Part shown: one piece after another, positions 10,906 to 23,177 of the stretch
Layout of the letters: each line of letters starts with the position of its first letter
How positions within the stretch are numbered: the first letter of the stretch is position 1
Notes under the pieces: generated by a model
Seen by the model: the letters and a program-made list of their open reading frames with translations, nothing else
What the model was told of the DNA's origin: nothing
Databases searched by the model: none
Position numbers and translations under genes: made by a program
DNA from: Crambe crambe
Lineage: Eukaryota; Porifera; Demospongiae; Poecilosclerida; Crambeidae
DNA: 64,000 bases
Direction: 5' to 3'
Assembly: GCA_963924555.1 (NCBI GenBank)
Contig: OZ004585.1
Location: 6,337,488-6,401,487 of the forward strand

Positions 10906-12479
10906 TATCAATTTGTTGTTAAAGACCTGTTCATTATCATTTGTTGTTAAAGACCTTTCTGTTATGACTTCAATAACTTTTATTACTCAACAACAGAATA
11001 GAGAACTCAACAATCTTAAATATAAATGACGTCATAGATAATATTCAATGATGTAATAACAGGATATGAGAATCTAATTAACCTCAAGTAATAATAAGTT
11101 TACATAAATCAAATACGAACAATCCATTACACTCTCCCACACCAGATTATTAGCAGGGGGTGCAGATAACAGTACTTATTAACTGAAGGATGCATCAAAT
11201 GGTATCCTTGGTGTTCAAATCCGAGTGGAACGTCGAACTGGTATGGGGTCTACCACTATTGGAGTTCCAGTGGATTCCCCAGTGTTCACTGCTGCTTTAG
11301 CAGTCTGCTCCATTGGTATGGTCGCTGTTTGACTGGGTGCAGTTGCGGTATACGCCCAGTTTGGGTCTGGTTGAGAAGTGTCAACTCCAACATTCTCATC
11401 ATCAGCAGGAGAATTACTCACAACTCGGGTTCTGATGTGATCAACATGACGGCAAACACTTGTTCCATTGGTAAGTTTGACTTCATATGAAAGTGGACCA
11501 CGGACATCCTGTATCACTCCAGGACTACATTTATCACTAGAGGCAGTAAAGTCAGTGGCATAGAGAGTATCTCCCTTGATAAATTTCCTACCAGGTTTGG
11601 AATTATCATGGTGTTCCTTCTGTTTGTACCACTCTCTCAGCCAATTCAGGGTAGAGTAAGTCCAGCCTTGATCTCAATTTACGTCCCATCAGTAACTCTG
11701 AGGGCGCAATTCCAGCTATACATTAGCAGAAATCTTGCTTCTACTGAACCATCTCCCTTCATTTGTCAAAGACCTTGTTTTATCGTCTGAACTCCCCTCT
11801 CAGTCAATCCATTCAAGGAGGGGTGATATGGAGCTTAAAAGATGTATCTTATTCCATCCTCACTGGTGAAAGACGGTCCGTTGTCCGTTACGATGGCAGT
11901 CCATGTGTGACAAAAACTCGTCGGAGTTATTCAATGGTTTTTCCAGCTGTAATGGACTTCATCATGATTGCATCCAACCACTTTGAGTGAGCGTCAACCA
12001 GGATTAAATACATGTGCCCGATAAATGGTCCCGCGTAGTCAAGGTGCAACCTATACTCCAAGGTTGAGATGGCCACTCCCACGAGTGCAGTGGTGCTCCT
12101 GGAGGTGCGGGTTGGAACCTCTGACAACTATCACATGTTTTTGCCAACTGTTCAATCTCCTCAGTGGCGGATTTAGAGGGGTTTCTAGGTTTCCACGGAA
12201 ACCCCCTTTCAACAGACACTTCAATTATAGAGTTACAGCAGGCCAGACAGAGCCCAAGATGCTAAGAAGAGCTAGCACTTTAAATAACGAAGCTGCTACG
12301 TGCGTTGCATGTGGGGTCAAAGTACGGTGCATAGGCATGCGCACTATAGCTATCAATCATGAAGCGACAGACAGCAGTAACTGCATTCTTCCAGAAGAAA
12401 ACCAAACAGATGAATAGTGGTATATATGACATTTGGCTAGCTATACTAGGTAAATAGCTACGTATGGATAAAATAAATA

Positions 12480-14760
12480 TTTTACACTAGGTGCTAGTGT
12501 CCCTCAGTCTATTTGTGTGGAAGTAGCTGGACATACTGAATTTGATGATTCAGATGTTCAGGCTTTTGATACAACTCATGATGGTAAGATTAGCTAATTT
12601 TTTGGAGTTTGATATACAAGAATCATAATCAGATTCTTCAAGTTCTCGTGATGATGGTGATTATGATGGTGATGACCTATTTGGTATTCATGACATTGGA
12701 AGACTTCTTCATAATAATTTTAATCTACATAGTACTAGTCGAGATCATAAGTGCTTGATCCTGATATCTGAAACTGACCCTAACCCAATGGTCTATCCAC
12801 GTAGCAAACAACCTGGCTCCAAGACTTTTCGCCAGTTCCAACCAGAATGGTTGAGACAATATCCATGGCTCCACTACAGTAAGTTTGCAGATGGTGTGTT
12901 TTGTCGTGCATGTGCTCTGTTTGCTCCACCAATGGTTGGTGGTCAAAATCCAGGTCAGTTTGTAAAAAAGCCTTTCAAGTCCTGGGAAAATCATTCACAG
13001 AAAATGCACACACATGCTAAGCTTGAATACCATGTAACAGCAATGGTTCAGATGAGTGAATTCTTGGCCCGTTACCGCAATCCTTCTGAAGCAGTACACA
13101 CAAAGCTGAATGTGGAAGCAAGAAAGATTTTAGAGACTAATCAGAAGGTCATTGAATCATTGCTGAAGATAGTCATGCTCTGTGGAAGGCAAGGACTTGC
13201 TCTCCGTGGTCATCGGGATGATGCCATTATTTGGGAAGATGAGTCTGAGAGTCACGGTAACCAAGGTAACTTTGCAGAACTTGTTCGCTTTCGTGCAGAA
13301 ACTGATGAAATTTTGAGAAATCACCTACAAAATGCACCAAAAAAATGCAAAATACACTTCCAAAACAATCCAGAATGAGCTGATCACAGTTCATGGTGAC
13401 CAAATCCACTCAGACATCATGGAAGAAGCATATAAAGCTAAATTTTTTTCCATCATAGCTGATGAAGTTACAGACACTAGTAATAAAGAACAACTATCCC
13501 TCGATCTCTATACGTTTTGTATCAGATGATATAAAGGAAGTATTCATAGATTTCCTTGCAGTAGAGAGAATTACAGGTGAGGTATTAGCAGAACAAATCT
13601 TGAAGTATATTGATACTTCTCGTTTGTCTCTCTCTGACTTGCGTGGTCAGTGTTATGATGGTGGTTCCGGGGCAAGGAAAGGCTGTAGGGCCATAATTCA
13701 AGAGCAGGCTCCTATGGCAACCTTTGTTCACTGTGCGGCTCACCGCTTGAATTTGGCTGTAGTGTCTACTTGTAAGATTCAAGTATTCAAGAATGTCTAG
13801 TCCTATGTAGGTGAAATAGCACAATTTTTCAAGTATTCACCAAAAAGGCAGGCTCTGTTAGATAAAATCATTGATACTTTAGATCTATCAACTTCTGCCA
13901 ATAAAAAACTCAAAGATGCTTGCCGGACACGATGGGTAGAGCGGAATGACTCATATGTTGTCTTTCTTGAATTGCTTCCAGCTGCTCAAAGAACTCTTTT
14001 GGCCATTACAAATCACATTAAAAATTCAGAGACAGATTGGAATTGGGACGCAGAAACGTGTACAAAGGCAAATGGCTTTCTTCACCAAATTGAGTCTTCT
14101 TCTTTCTTAATTGCTTTGAAAATATTATTGGAAGTTCTTTCCTATATCAGAGGCTTGACTATTATGCAAGCTGCTGATATAATTCAGGCTTATAAGGAGG
14201 TTCAAGGTGTCATTACTCTTCTTAAGAACATGAGAGCTTAGTATGCCTTGGATCAACAGGAGACAGACACACAGAAGCAATGTCGAAGCATCGACAGCTG
14301 AACAGTACTATCGTATAACTTTAATGAATTTCTTTCGCATCTCATATCTGAGCTGGAAGACAGGTTTACTAGCAGTACTTCTCATGGCATCAGTCTGTTA
14401 CATCTTTTACCCAACAAGAGTGCAAAGGATGAAATACCAGAAGCATTATCTCAAGCTGTAGCTTTCTACAAAAGTGATCTTCCACATGAAGTTATGTTCC
14501 CTACAGAATACAGAATGTGGGTTAGGCACTGGAAGCAGACTGAGTCTGAATTACCCAGTAAACTGATTGATTCACTTAGAGCTTGTGATAACTCCACATT
14601 TCCTAACATCAGGGTTCTTCTTAGGCTGGCACTCACTCTTCCAATAACATCCTGTGAAAGTAAGAGAAGCTTCAGCCAATTAAAGGTAATAAAAACTTCA
14701 CACCGATCCACAATATCTGGTGATCGTTTGAGTGGGTTAGCCATGATGAAGATTAACTGA
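12480..14760 (+). pseudogene. hAT transposase B, degenerate
   Basis: Related to transposase A but not a close copy. Recognisable blocks: zinc-finger region with GVFCRACALF (about 12890), CGRQGLALRGHRDD (about 13180), IIADEVTDTSNKEQ (13455-13498, first acidic DDE motif), QCYDGGSGARKGC, CAAHRLNLAV (about 13730-13765), and the C-terminal dimerisation block SCESKRSFSQLKVIKTSHRS near 14650-14710. The frame shifts at least three times (near 13370, 13500 and 14240) and stops occur, so it is dead. The C-terminus ends in MMKIN at 14757. Confidence 0.8.
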
Positions 14761-14892
14761 GACCTTTGTAGCAGCTTAGAGCAGAATCCATCGAAAATGA
14801 ATGGACTTGTCAAATCCTTCAGTCAACTTCATCCTAGAAGAATGAAACTCCCTTCTCCAAGACTAATAACATCATCATCCTTATTTCTATAA

Positions 14893-15212
14893 AGGAAAAA
14901 ATATTTATTCTAAATAAAAAAGAGAAGTAGGGATGGCTGTGTGCAGTTCAAAAAAGTTCAGCAACAAGAGAGTGAACTTCAGTCAAGTAACCCCTTACCC
15001 ATCACCAACTACGAGCCAACTATTCCTACTTCACTCCCATGATGAGATATAAAGGGAGTGAAGTAGGAATAGTTACCTCGTAGTTAGTGATGGGTAAGGG
15101 GTTACTTGACTGAAGTTCACTCTCTTGTTGCTGAACTTTTTTGAACTGCACACAGCCATCCCTACTTCTCTTTTTTATTTAGAATAAAATTTAATATTTT
15201 TTCCTTTACTTG
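14893..15212. repeat. Near-perfect 320-bp foldback
   Basis: The left arm (AAGGAAAAAATATTTATTCT, AGTAGGGATGGCTGTGTGC, GTTCAGCAACAAGAGAGTG and GTAACCCCTTACCCATCAC) is repeated inverted from 15061 to 15212, around a short centre with CCCATGATGAGA near 15042. It lies inside hAT B. Its left-arm start recurs at 22252-22310. Confidence 0.85.
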
Positions 15213-15361
15213 TTCATCATCTTTTTTGATGTAATGTTCTATTATTTTATTATAGGCAACTGGATGCTATAAAGTTCATGTATTGTAGCTATGTAGTTCA
15301 TTGCAGATTTCATCACAATATTGTATGAGCAGACTGATCTGGAAGATCTATAGAGTTTATA

Positions 15362-16362
15362 GCCATGCAAACTAAATTCATTGTTTCTCAGGCCCTCCCG
15401 CATGGCTAATTTACTTCCCGCTTGGCAACAATTATTACTTCCTCCTATTGATCACGTGGTCAGCACATGACTGTACAAACCAGCTTGACACCCCAGTTCT
15501 AACCAGTTAGTGCCAAACAAGCTTGCTGTTCATAACAACTAACTGCATGCTGTCGCCTGGAGCTGCTAACTAGGGAGAGCTGAGCGATCGAGTATGTTAG
15601 TTTCTACGAAAATAATGGTGCAGTATGCTTCTAGGAAGGTTGTGGAGAGAGACTGGAGGATAGTTGTCATCCCGGATGAAGATGCTGCAGGCGCTACAGT
15701 CTTGTCACTATTTCAAGGGATCAACGGACCATAGCTTTGATTCCATGGAGCCCTTCTCTCTATCACCTGAGAAGCAGAGCAGTGCTATTCAAGCTCAGGT
15801 TGGAAAAGCTCAGGACAGCCAAAATTTCCAGGATGTTCCACTGATCGCTCACTTATCTGAAGTGGTAGCAGCCTTCGGTATGTACTTCAAGTACGTGGTG
15901 CTGAGTGACTTTGAACAACCTGCTACATCCTCTGTTGTTGCTGTTCCTAGGCCAGCCAGGAATGCATTGAGATCTGTAGCCATGACCATCCATCAGTGAA
16001 AGACCTCTTCAGTCGAGTGCATGCACGAGAGAATCTCACGTGTGAAGCACCAGTCGAGATCCCATACTATTCTTCGCAGATGTTCACGTCTGTGTGCACA
16101 CACTGCGGCTGTCCCTGGTCTGACACAGAAGAAGGTAAGTACCCTCTCTGCGACTATTGCAAGCAACAAGGACAGTCTCCTGTGCTGAAAAGGAAGACAT
16201 CATCATCAGATGCCAATTAGTTGTTGTTGTTTTTAACTGGATTCTTGTGGTTTTTTTAAATTAATAGTGGGTGGGGCTTGCAAAATAAAAAAAATGCGCA
16301 TTCCGCATGGATTTTCTCTTATTAAGTGCCTGAGAAACAATGAATTTAGTTTGCATGGCCAT
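15362..16362 (+). mobile_element. 1-kb TIR-bounded insert with orphan zinc-ribbon-like frames
   Basis: GCCATGCAAACTAAATTCAT at 15363 is repeated inverted at 16342-16361, and the pairing extends through TGTTTCTCAGGC and CCGCATGG. Between the arms are coding-like frames: MVQYASRKVVERDWRIVVIP from an ATG at about 15612, a 111-codon frame at 15664-15999 and a 74-codon frame at 15996-16220 ending KRKTSSSDAN with two Cys pairs (CTHCGCPW and CDYCKQQ), which may bind one zinc ion. Successive frames differ, so if this was one gene it is frameshifted. I do not recognise the family. Confidence 0.45.
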
Positions 16363-16399
16363 AAGATTGTCATTGACATAATTTTGTATATAATTTATA

Positions 16400-16978
16400 T
16401 AATTTTTAAGGCCTTTACTGATATGTACCTGATATACTGTTGCATCAAGAGTTGATTCATAACCAGACTAGTGCCTAGGGTTTATGCTCTGAGCATCGAG
16501 AGACCGAGAAAGCTAACAAGTCAGTTGCGAGGTCGAAGTCCAAGAATCACGTGTTACGGGGCGGGGCATAAAAATGTCTGCCTCTTTGTAGATTGAAAGC
16601 TAGCAAGTTGGAAAATGACGTGCTATTTTTGAATATGTTGATTTAAAAGTAAAGAATTATAGTGCAGTCATTTCTGAGTAGATTGGTATAAGAATTATAG
16701 CATTTGAATGAACTATTTCTGAAATACGCTGTTTGATGATGATGATGAACGACCAGATGAAAACGGCGATTTTTGAAGTTGCTGTAAAATGATACTGCTT
16801 TATTCTCTGCTCTTCATACTTGAGTCCTAGCATGTTGAAGGTGTTCTGTCTTCAAGTTAGGAGTTGCTGACTGCAGGAGGTAAGTATTCTGGAGTTATGA
16901 AAGAAAATGTCAAGTACTACTCCAATGGAGCATCCGTGCCATCCCTACTTAGAGAGTACTATCGTACTCTCTGATTAA
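16400..16978. repeat. Repeat shared with 22320-22752
   Basis: Blocks such as TTGCATCAAGAGTTGATT with CATAACCAGACTAG, and CTTGAGTCCTAGCA with GTGTTCTGTCTTCAAG, recur in order at 22366-22752. Both copies end in GCCATCCCTACT followed by the AGAGAGTAC hairpin. This is one dispersed element, possibly rolling-circle because of the hairpin end. Confidence 0.6.
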
Positions 16979-19900
16979 TAAAATATATTATATAGGTGTG
17001 GTTAGGGCGTGGTTTTAAAAAGTGGGCGTGGTCAATGAATTTCCCCCCCACCCCCCCCCCCCCCCCCCCCCCCGCGTGTAAATGCGCGGATCTTAGAAAC
17101 CCCCTCTATAAAATTCTACATTCGCCACTGTTCCTCGTCCATCTTTGGCCACCAGATATACAATCTGGCCAGGGCTTTCATCTTGTTGGCTCCCAGATGT
17201 GTATCATGTAGTTCTTGGAGAACCAACTTCCTTCCTTGTGGTGGCACGATCACCCGAACTCCCCACAATACGTATCCATCAAGTGTACTCAATTCTCTTT
17301 TCCTCTTCCGATATGGTTTGAAGTTGTCTCCCAGACTACTCTCCGGCCATCCTGTTGACAAGTATCGTTGTACTTGAGATAGAGTAGGATCCTCTCTCAT
17401 CCAACTCCGGATGTTGGCTGAACTTATGGTTGTCGATGAAAGATGATTGAGTAGATGAACAAAGTCACTTGGAACTCGGTCAGTTTTTGTGGTGACCGGT
17501 CTTGGGAGCTACTCCTTGCCCGTTTTGTATCGAATAGAATACTGGTATGCTCCCAGAGTAAGGGCCCACCTCTGTATTCTAGAGGAAGCCATTGGAGGTA
17601 CTACTCTTGATTCACTAAAGAGATAGGATAGTGGCTGATGATCAGACTCAATGATAAACTTTCTTCCATAGAGGTAATTATGAAAGTTCTTTACCCCAAA
17701 GATTATAGCCAATCCTTCCCATTCTAATTGGGAATATTTCTTCTCAGCTGGTGTCAAAGTCCTGGACGCATGTCGCTCTTGACCATCTTCCATACTAAAA
17801 ATGAATCGGCCTGTAAAGCATTTTTGGCCACTTCAAAGGCTTTGTCCTGTTTTGTACCCCAGGAGCAAACTTAGAGGTCATAAAGGGGAGATAATTGTGT
17901 TGATAAATTGGCCATGAATGGACCATAATAATTTATGATTCCCAGGAAAGATCTTAATTTTGATACATTTTTGGGTTTTGGAGCCTCTTTTATGGCTTTA
18001 ACCTTATCCTTGGTTGGATGATATTCGACACTTGGTAACATAAATTCACACTTGGACCTTTTAAATCTCAACCTGGTAGAGGCCAGCTTTTCTAACACAG
18101 CATCTAAATTCTGTAGATGTTCCTCAGGAGTGTTCCCCATTACCAGGATATCATCTAAATATACACTGACACCATTACAACATTGTAAGAGACTTTCCAT
18201 GCACCTTTGGAATATCGAGGGTGCTGCAGACACCCCAAAGGGTAGTCTATTAAACTGAAATAACCCCTTATGGGTACTGATTGTTACAAACTCCCTTAAG
18301 TGTTCCTCTAATGTTAACTGCAAGTATGCTTGTGACATATCCAGTTTTGAGAATTGTTTACCTCCTGCCAACTTGGCAAATAATTCTTCAACCCGGGGCA
18401 ATGGGTAAGGATCAACAACTTTCATTGCTTGATTAATGGTCACCTCACAAATTCTAATAGACCCATCTGACTTCATAACCGGGCCGCCCACTTGGAATAT
18501 CGGACTGGTGAGATTACTCCCTTATTTTCAAGTTCTCCCAAGGCCTCTTGACCTTTTCTTTCAAGGCATAGGGGACAGTATGTGCCTTCACAAATTTAGG
18601 GGCCACCTGTGGGTCCACTGGTAAGTTCACTTTTAACTCCCTTCATGGTCCCTAGCTGGTCATCAAAAACACCAGAATGCTTGTCTAGCATTTGGTCCGG
18701 ACCACAAATTTGTGAATTTTCCCACAGTTGATGTTGAAAGTTGAAATCTAATCCCTTCCCAACAGATTTGGCCCATCCCCATCTCTTTCTCACCATACTT
18801 GATATGAGCCTTGGTGGATCCTAAGATGGGGACAGCTTCACAGGTGTACGTCTTGAGTCAGATGGTGGACTTCTGCACGGTTTTTCTCATGCAATTCGAT
18901 TGTATGTTGTTTTGTTCAGTAAGGAGGAATCGTGTATTCTAAACTTGTACCATCATAGGCTCATGGGTACTATTTTTCACAGTAAAAAGTGTGTAAGTGT
19001 CCTCCTCATCTTCCTTGATCGATTCTTTGCCAGTTTCGGAGTCCCCAACAAAGTGGGCTTGACCTTTTTAAGATTTTCCCTTGTCTTGGTTCGTCCTGCA
19101 AGCAGAGGCAATATGGCCTATCTTCTTGCACTTGTAACATTCAGTTTCTCTGAACTTGCATGCCATTGCCAAATTATCTCCCAAACATCGGTAACACTTT
19201 TTCTCAGAACCTCCCTTCTTAGACAATTTCTTATGACTACCAGTATATTTTTTTCTGAAAGAGTTCACGGTACCTTCCATCTCTTGGACTTGAGGTTCTT
19301 GTTTTCTGGTGAGGTCTTTGTTGTTATTTTTCTCTGCCGATTCCAAGGCTAGGGCTATATCCAAGGCTTCTGGATATTTCAGGTGAGAAGACGGTGTTGA
19401 ATAGTGTCGTCTATCACTCCGCACACCAATCTGTCTTGCAGCACATCATCCAGCGATGTTCCATAGTCACAGTATTTGGCTAAATGTCTCAATGCCGCAA
19501 TGAAATTAGCATTGCTCTCATCTTTTCTTTGGATGTGAGTGTTGAATTTGTAGCGTTGAACAATCGGTGATGGCTTGGATTCTGCATGATCTTTAACTGT
19601 TGTCACTAGGGCTTTGTACTCAATCATGGCCAATGTCTCTTCTGGTATTAGGCTTTCGATTAGCTATGATGTTGCCGATTCAGCTTGCGATGATAAAATC
19701 GAACGCTTGATAGCTTCATCTGTGACTCCGTTAGCTACGAAATAGTACTTGAGCCTCCGAGTATAGGAAGCCCAATCTTCCCTCTTGGGATCGAATTGTT
19801 CAGTGTTCCATGCCGTGCAGCCATTATCCTCGTCACTAAAATGTCATGACTTCAATAACTTTTATTACTCAACAACAGAATAAACAACAGACCAGAACTC

Positions 19901-20021
19901 AACATAATAGAACAGTCTTAAATATAAATGACGTCATATTCAATGATGTAATGACAGGATATGAGAATCTAATTAACCTCAAGTAATAATAAGTTTACAT
20001 AAATCAAATATGAACACTTTC

Positions 20022-20759
20022 CATTCTTGGCCGGTAGAATGTTTAGTACACTTTAATCATTAAAGTAGTGTAAACATTCACATTTTGATAATAATTAGAG
20101 AGAGTAAAATAAAAATTTGCTCTGTGCAAATCTACTCCAATCTGAGATGGAATTCTACAAGTATTGTCTAGACATCGTAAAGGCTGAAATTGAAGCGTTC
20201 TGATCGTGTGGTAGATGTAACAACCCTCGCACATGTGCCTAGGGGTTAATAACCACTCTCAGTGCAATTAAGGCAAGCCAGAAATAATATGTGCTATGCC
20301 GCGTACATACTGCTATGAATATCATAACTTATAGAATCACACCACGAATCTCTAACGGCTTAAAATCAGGGAGCAGTGCTATGATGGTACGAGACCATGA
20401 CCCGCATCGTTCATGACGTAAAAATGTCTCAAAATGGGCAAAGTATAAGGGCTATGATGCCGTCCATGGTTTTTCCTGCTAATGCGTGGACCTCCATCAA
20501 GGATAAGAAGTATGCCAAAAACAATTCTGTCAGAAGGATTCTTGAAGGAAAAAATGAGCCATACTGACATTATTCTCCAAGTTGTGTGCCCTAGTTTGAG
20601 GTTTTCTGTGTAGATATTCACTATCCCTCTGATACTAGGGCATAGCCAGGATTTAAGAAAAGGTGCTCTATCCGGGTGCAAAGTGCCTGGAAAAAATTAT
20701 TGGTGCCACGCCCCATAATTAAGGTCACCTAAGTATGACGTGAGCATAGAAAACCAGCG
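20022..20759. other. Gene-free stretch
   Basis: No exon, TIR pair or conserved motif recognised. A short inverted repeat near 20045-20075 (AGTACACTTTAATCATTAAAG, then TAGTGTAAACATTC) is the only structure noted. Confidence 0.4.
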
Positions 20760-21514
20760 TAGCCTCGATCATCCCCAGGCCCTCCTTTTTAATTATGATT
20801 GTGGAGGGCCTGGTACACGAAATATCACAAAAACCAAACCCATAGTGTGGGTGTGTACAAGGAAATGCATTCCTATCGCTGACGAATCGGTGCTACGACT
20901 ATGCACGAGCACATAGCCATGCCTGAGAAAAAAGAAGGGGTGTTGAGCTGCCACTGAATTTGAGTGTTGATATGCATACAACAGATAGTATTGGAGCTGC
21001 TTATCATTAGCTATCAAGTAGTCTAGATTTGTAAACTTAGCTGGATCACATACCCTCCAAGTTTGCAAAACCGAAATCAGGGACAAATCACACCCACTAA
21101 TTAAGCACCAACATTCTTAACTAGATCTTGGTTTAATAGCTACGTAGTTTTGCATGAAGTGGGCCAAAAAGGGTGTGGTTATGGGAAAGTAGGCATGGCT
21201 AGGCAAAAAATTTCCGTGCACCAGCACGCAGAGCACCCCTATGATAAAATCCTGATTATGCACCTGAAATTCTTGGTTGTATGGTCGTAGTGAAACAGCA
21301 GAAGACTGAAGTTCTTCTGGTCCCTTGAGTCAATCCAGTATAGACTCCAGTTCGTGTAACCCAAATGCATGGGCAGGGTCATAATGCTCTCGTGCACTTC
21401 CCACGCCCAATTAAGTCTGTTCTATCCCAGTTCTATCCCCACGTGACTTTGTGTACCACTCACAGGCCCTCCACAATCATGATTAGAATTAAGGTGGGCC
21501 TGGGGACAAGGCTA
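20760..21514. mobile_element. Hairpin-TIR MITE of the TAGYCTCG family
   Basis: Left end TAGCCTCGATC followed by CCCCAGGCCCTCC, an AT loop, and GGAGGGCCTGGTACA; right end is the inverted counterpart, closing with GGGGACAAGGCTA. Each terminal repeat therefore contains its own stem-loop, exactly as at 27688-32644. Interior open frames have no known motif. A clear target duplication was not found. Confidence 0.7.
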
Positions 21515-22250
21515 AAAAACCGTATGCGTACAGCTATGTGGCCATGCCCACTAACATTACTATTATTGAATATTGCATGTGAAGTTAGTGATCAATTTAC
21601 AGTAGCTTAGTCTTGCAGGCCCCACTAGATAGTGACTGACAGATAGTGAAGGTTCAGCAGTTCAGCTAACCAAGGGACACCCAGAGCACCCTGCCTGGCT
21701 ACGACACTGGGTACAAATTTAGAGTGTCAAGCCAGGATTCTGCCCTCCAACATATAGAGCTAGTACAATAATGTTAGAATTTTGTTTAAGGTGTGGTTTT
21801 TTTTATTAATTAACCCTCTACAATGTTTGCATTCCTGTGGTTAGCTATGAAAGTGAATGTACATACATAAAATATAATTATTATGAGAACAGCGGACCTG
21901 CAAACAGAGTTGGTGCCTGGCCTTAATTGCACTGAGCTATACCTGCTTCACTCGTGGGGAAGTGATGCAGCATATCTATACTGGTTGTGCAACCGCGCCC
22001 ATTAATTATGACGATCATGTAGCGGAAATATCCGACCTGATTCCCAGATTTCTGGGAAAAACTGGTGCCGACCTGATTCCCAGATTTCTGGGAAAAACTG
22101 GCACATGCACAGACAGTGTCTCTTTTCCCCCACCCCCCAAAAAAGGAAAAGAGAGGCTGTGTTTGAGGCTAGCCATTCTGCATGCTCAGCGCTACTATTA
22201 CACTATACTATTACACAACACATACCTACTTACACAGGGAATTTTGGTAG
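21515..22250. other. Gene-free stretch with a tandem 36-bp pair
   Basis: 22035-22104 contains two tandem copies of GACCTGATTCCCAGATTTCT followed by GGGAAAAACTGG; each copy includes the palindrome TTCCCAGATTTCTGGGAA. No gene recognised. Confidence 0.5.
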
Positions 22251-22755
22251 AAGGAAAAAATATTTATTCTAACTAAAAAGGAGAAGTAGGGATGGCTGTA
22301 TGCAGTTCAAAAAAGTTCAAAAGAGTGCCTTTTACTGGTATTGTACCTTATATACTTGATCAGAGTTGCATCAAGGCTTGATTTATAACCAGACTTAGTA
22401 TTTCATTTGTATAGTAAACTACATAGACAGATTAATGAAATTTATAGCTAATCTGTAATAGTGGGCTACATTTTGTAATAGTGGGCAAAGTGCTTGAAAT
22501 AGTGCTCCATGTTAATGCACATGTGTGTAATTGGCTAATTACCTTCGTTACATGCAGAAATGACCACTAACTACTAGCTACGAAAACAACAATAAGTACT
22601 AGCTACTTGAGTCCTAGCACATTGAAGGTATTCTGTCTTCAAGACAGGAGTTGTTGATAGTAGAAGAGAAGCATTCCTGCAAATGAAAAAATGCTTCGTA
22701 TTGGTGCAATAGAGCAATCCATGCCATCCCTACTAGAGAGTACTATTGTACTCTC
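22250..22755. repeat. Truncated copy of the AAGTAGGGATGGC repeat
   Basis: Starts with the left arm seen at 14893 (AAAAAATATTTATTCTAA, AGTAGGGATGGCTGTATGC), then continues with the sequence shared with 16400-16978 and ends with GCCATCCCTACT, stem AGAGAGTAC, loop TATT, GTACTCTCT, GATA and CTAG at 22752. The two outer motifs (AAGTAGGGATGGC and GCCATCCCTACT) are inverted repeats. Confidence 0.6.
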
Positions 22756-23177
22756 TGATACTAGGTGGATTGTAGGCGCTTGGCCTTCTAAGTACTTGTG
22801 GTTAGCATTATACAGCCTCCTGTGTATGCAGCTGCACCATCACTTCATCCTGAAAGCAATATCTTAGCCTAAGAAAATGACTTTCACCAACTGCTTTGCT
22901 CCCAATTGAATATGTTACCCTAGTGCCTCTATGACAAAATGCTGTAGAAAGTAATATAAGCTTGTTTGTTGCTAAGTGTTATGGGCATGTTTTACTTGTG
23001 AGGTCAAAGGTGAAATGAACATATGCGCATGCATATCAAATGTAACTATGTATCAATATCTCAATTTGCATGAATAGGGGGGGGTGGGGTTGCTTCACTC
23101 GACAAATATTAATATTTATAATTTTTAATGAGTCATGATCTGAGAGTCAGCTCTGAATTATTCTGAATTGACTGTAG
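22756..23177. repeat. Truncated type B Helentron-like copy, then non-coding
   Basis: 22757-22935 matches the 3' half of the type B units at 41705-42107: GTGGATTGTAGGCGC, CAGCCTCCTGTGTATGCAGC, CACCAACTGCTTTGCTC, ending AATATGTTACCCTAGT. It is 5'-truncated and its terminal hairpin has decayed. No exon was recognised between it and 23178. Confidence 0.6.

Larger units (their letters stand above)
12162..17130 (+). mobile_element. hAT transposon B, inserted in the LTR element
   Basis: TIRs start CAGTGGCGGATTTAGAGG at 12162 and end with the near complement CGCCACTG at 17130; TAGAAACCCCC-type subterminal blocks also pair. The 5-bp flanks are CTCCT and TTCCT, a 4 of 5 match, consistent with the 5-bp duplication of element A. 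The transposase lies on the plus strand at about 12480-14760; the rest (14890-16980) is later nested insertions. A C homopolymer (17042-17073) lies next to the right end. Confidence 0.85.
10960..20016 (-). mobile_element. Ty3/Gypsy LTR retrotransposon fossil
   Basis: An LTR element on the minus strand with short LTRs at 10960-11121 and 19842-20016 and an exact 5-bp target duplication CTTTC (10955-10959, 20017-20021). Parts from its 5' end: gag with a CCHC knuckle (about 19050-19840), reverse transcriptase with LDDILVMG (17871-18491), RNase H (17509-17793), integrase zinc-binding region (17116-17400), integrase core (about 11927-12155) and a C-terminal region (11215-11517). Its integrase region is entered by the hAT element at 12162-17130. 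The coding part is broken in several places. The LTRs differ by only a handful of substitutions plus small indels over about 160 aligned bases, so the insertion is fairly young. Confidence 0.9.

Noticed and set aside
22035-22104. Twin palindromes TTCCCAGATTTCTGGGAA, which contain a TTCTGGGAA site like a STAT-type binding sequence
   Set aside because: A simple 36-bp tandem duplication in gene-free DNA with no adjacent gene; a regulatory role cannot be supported.
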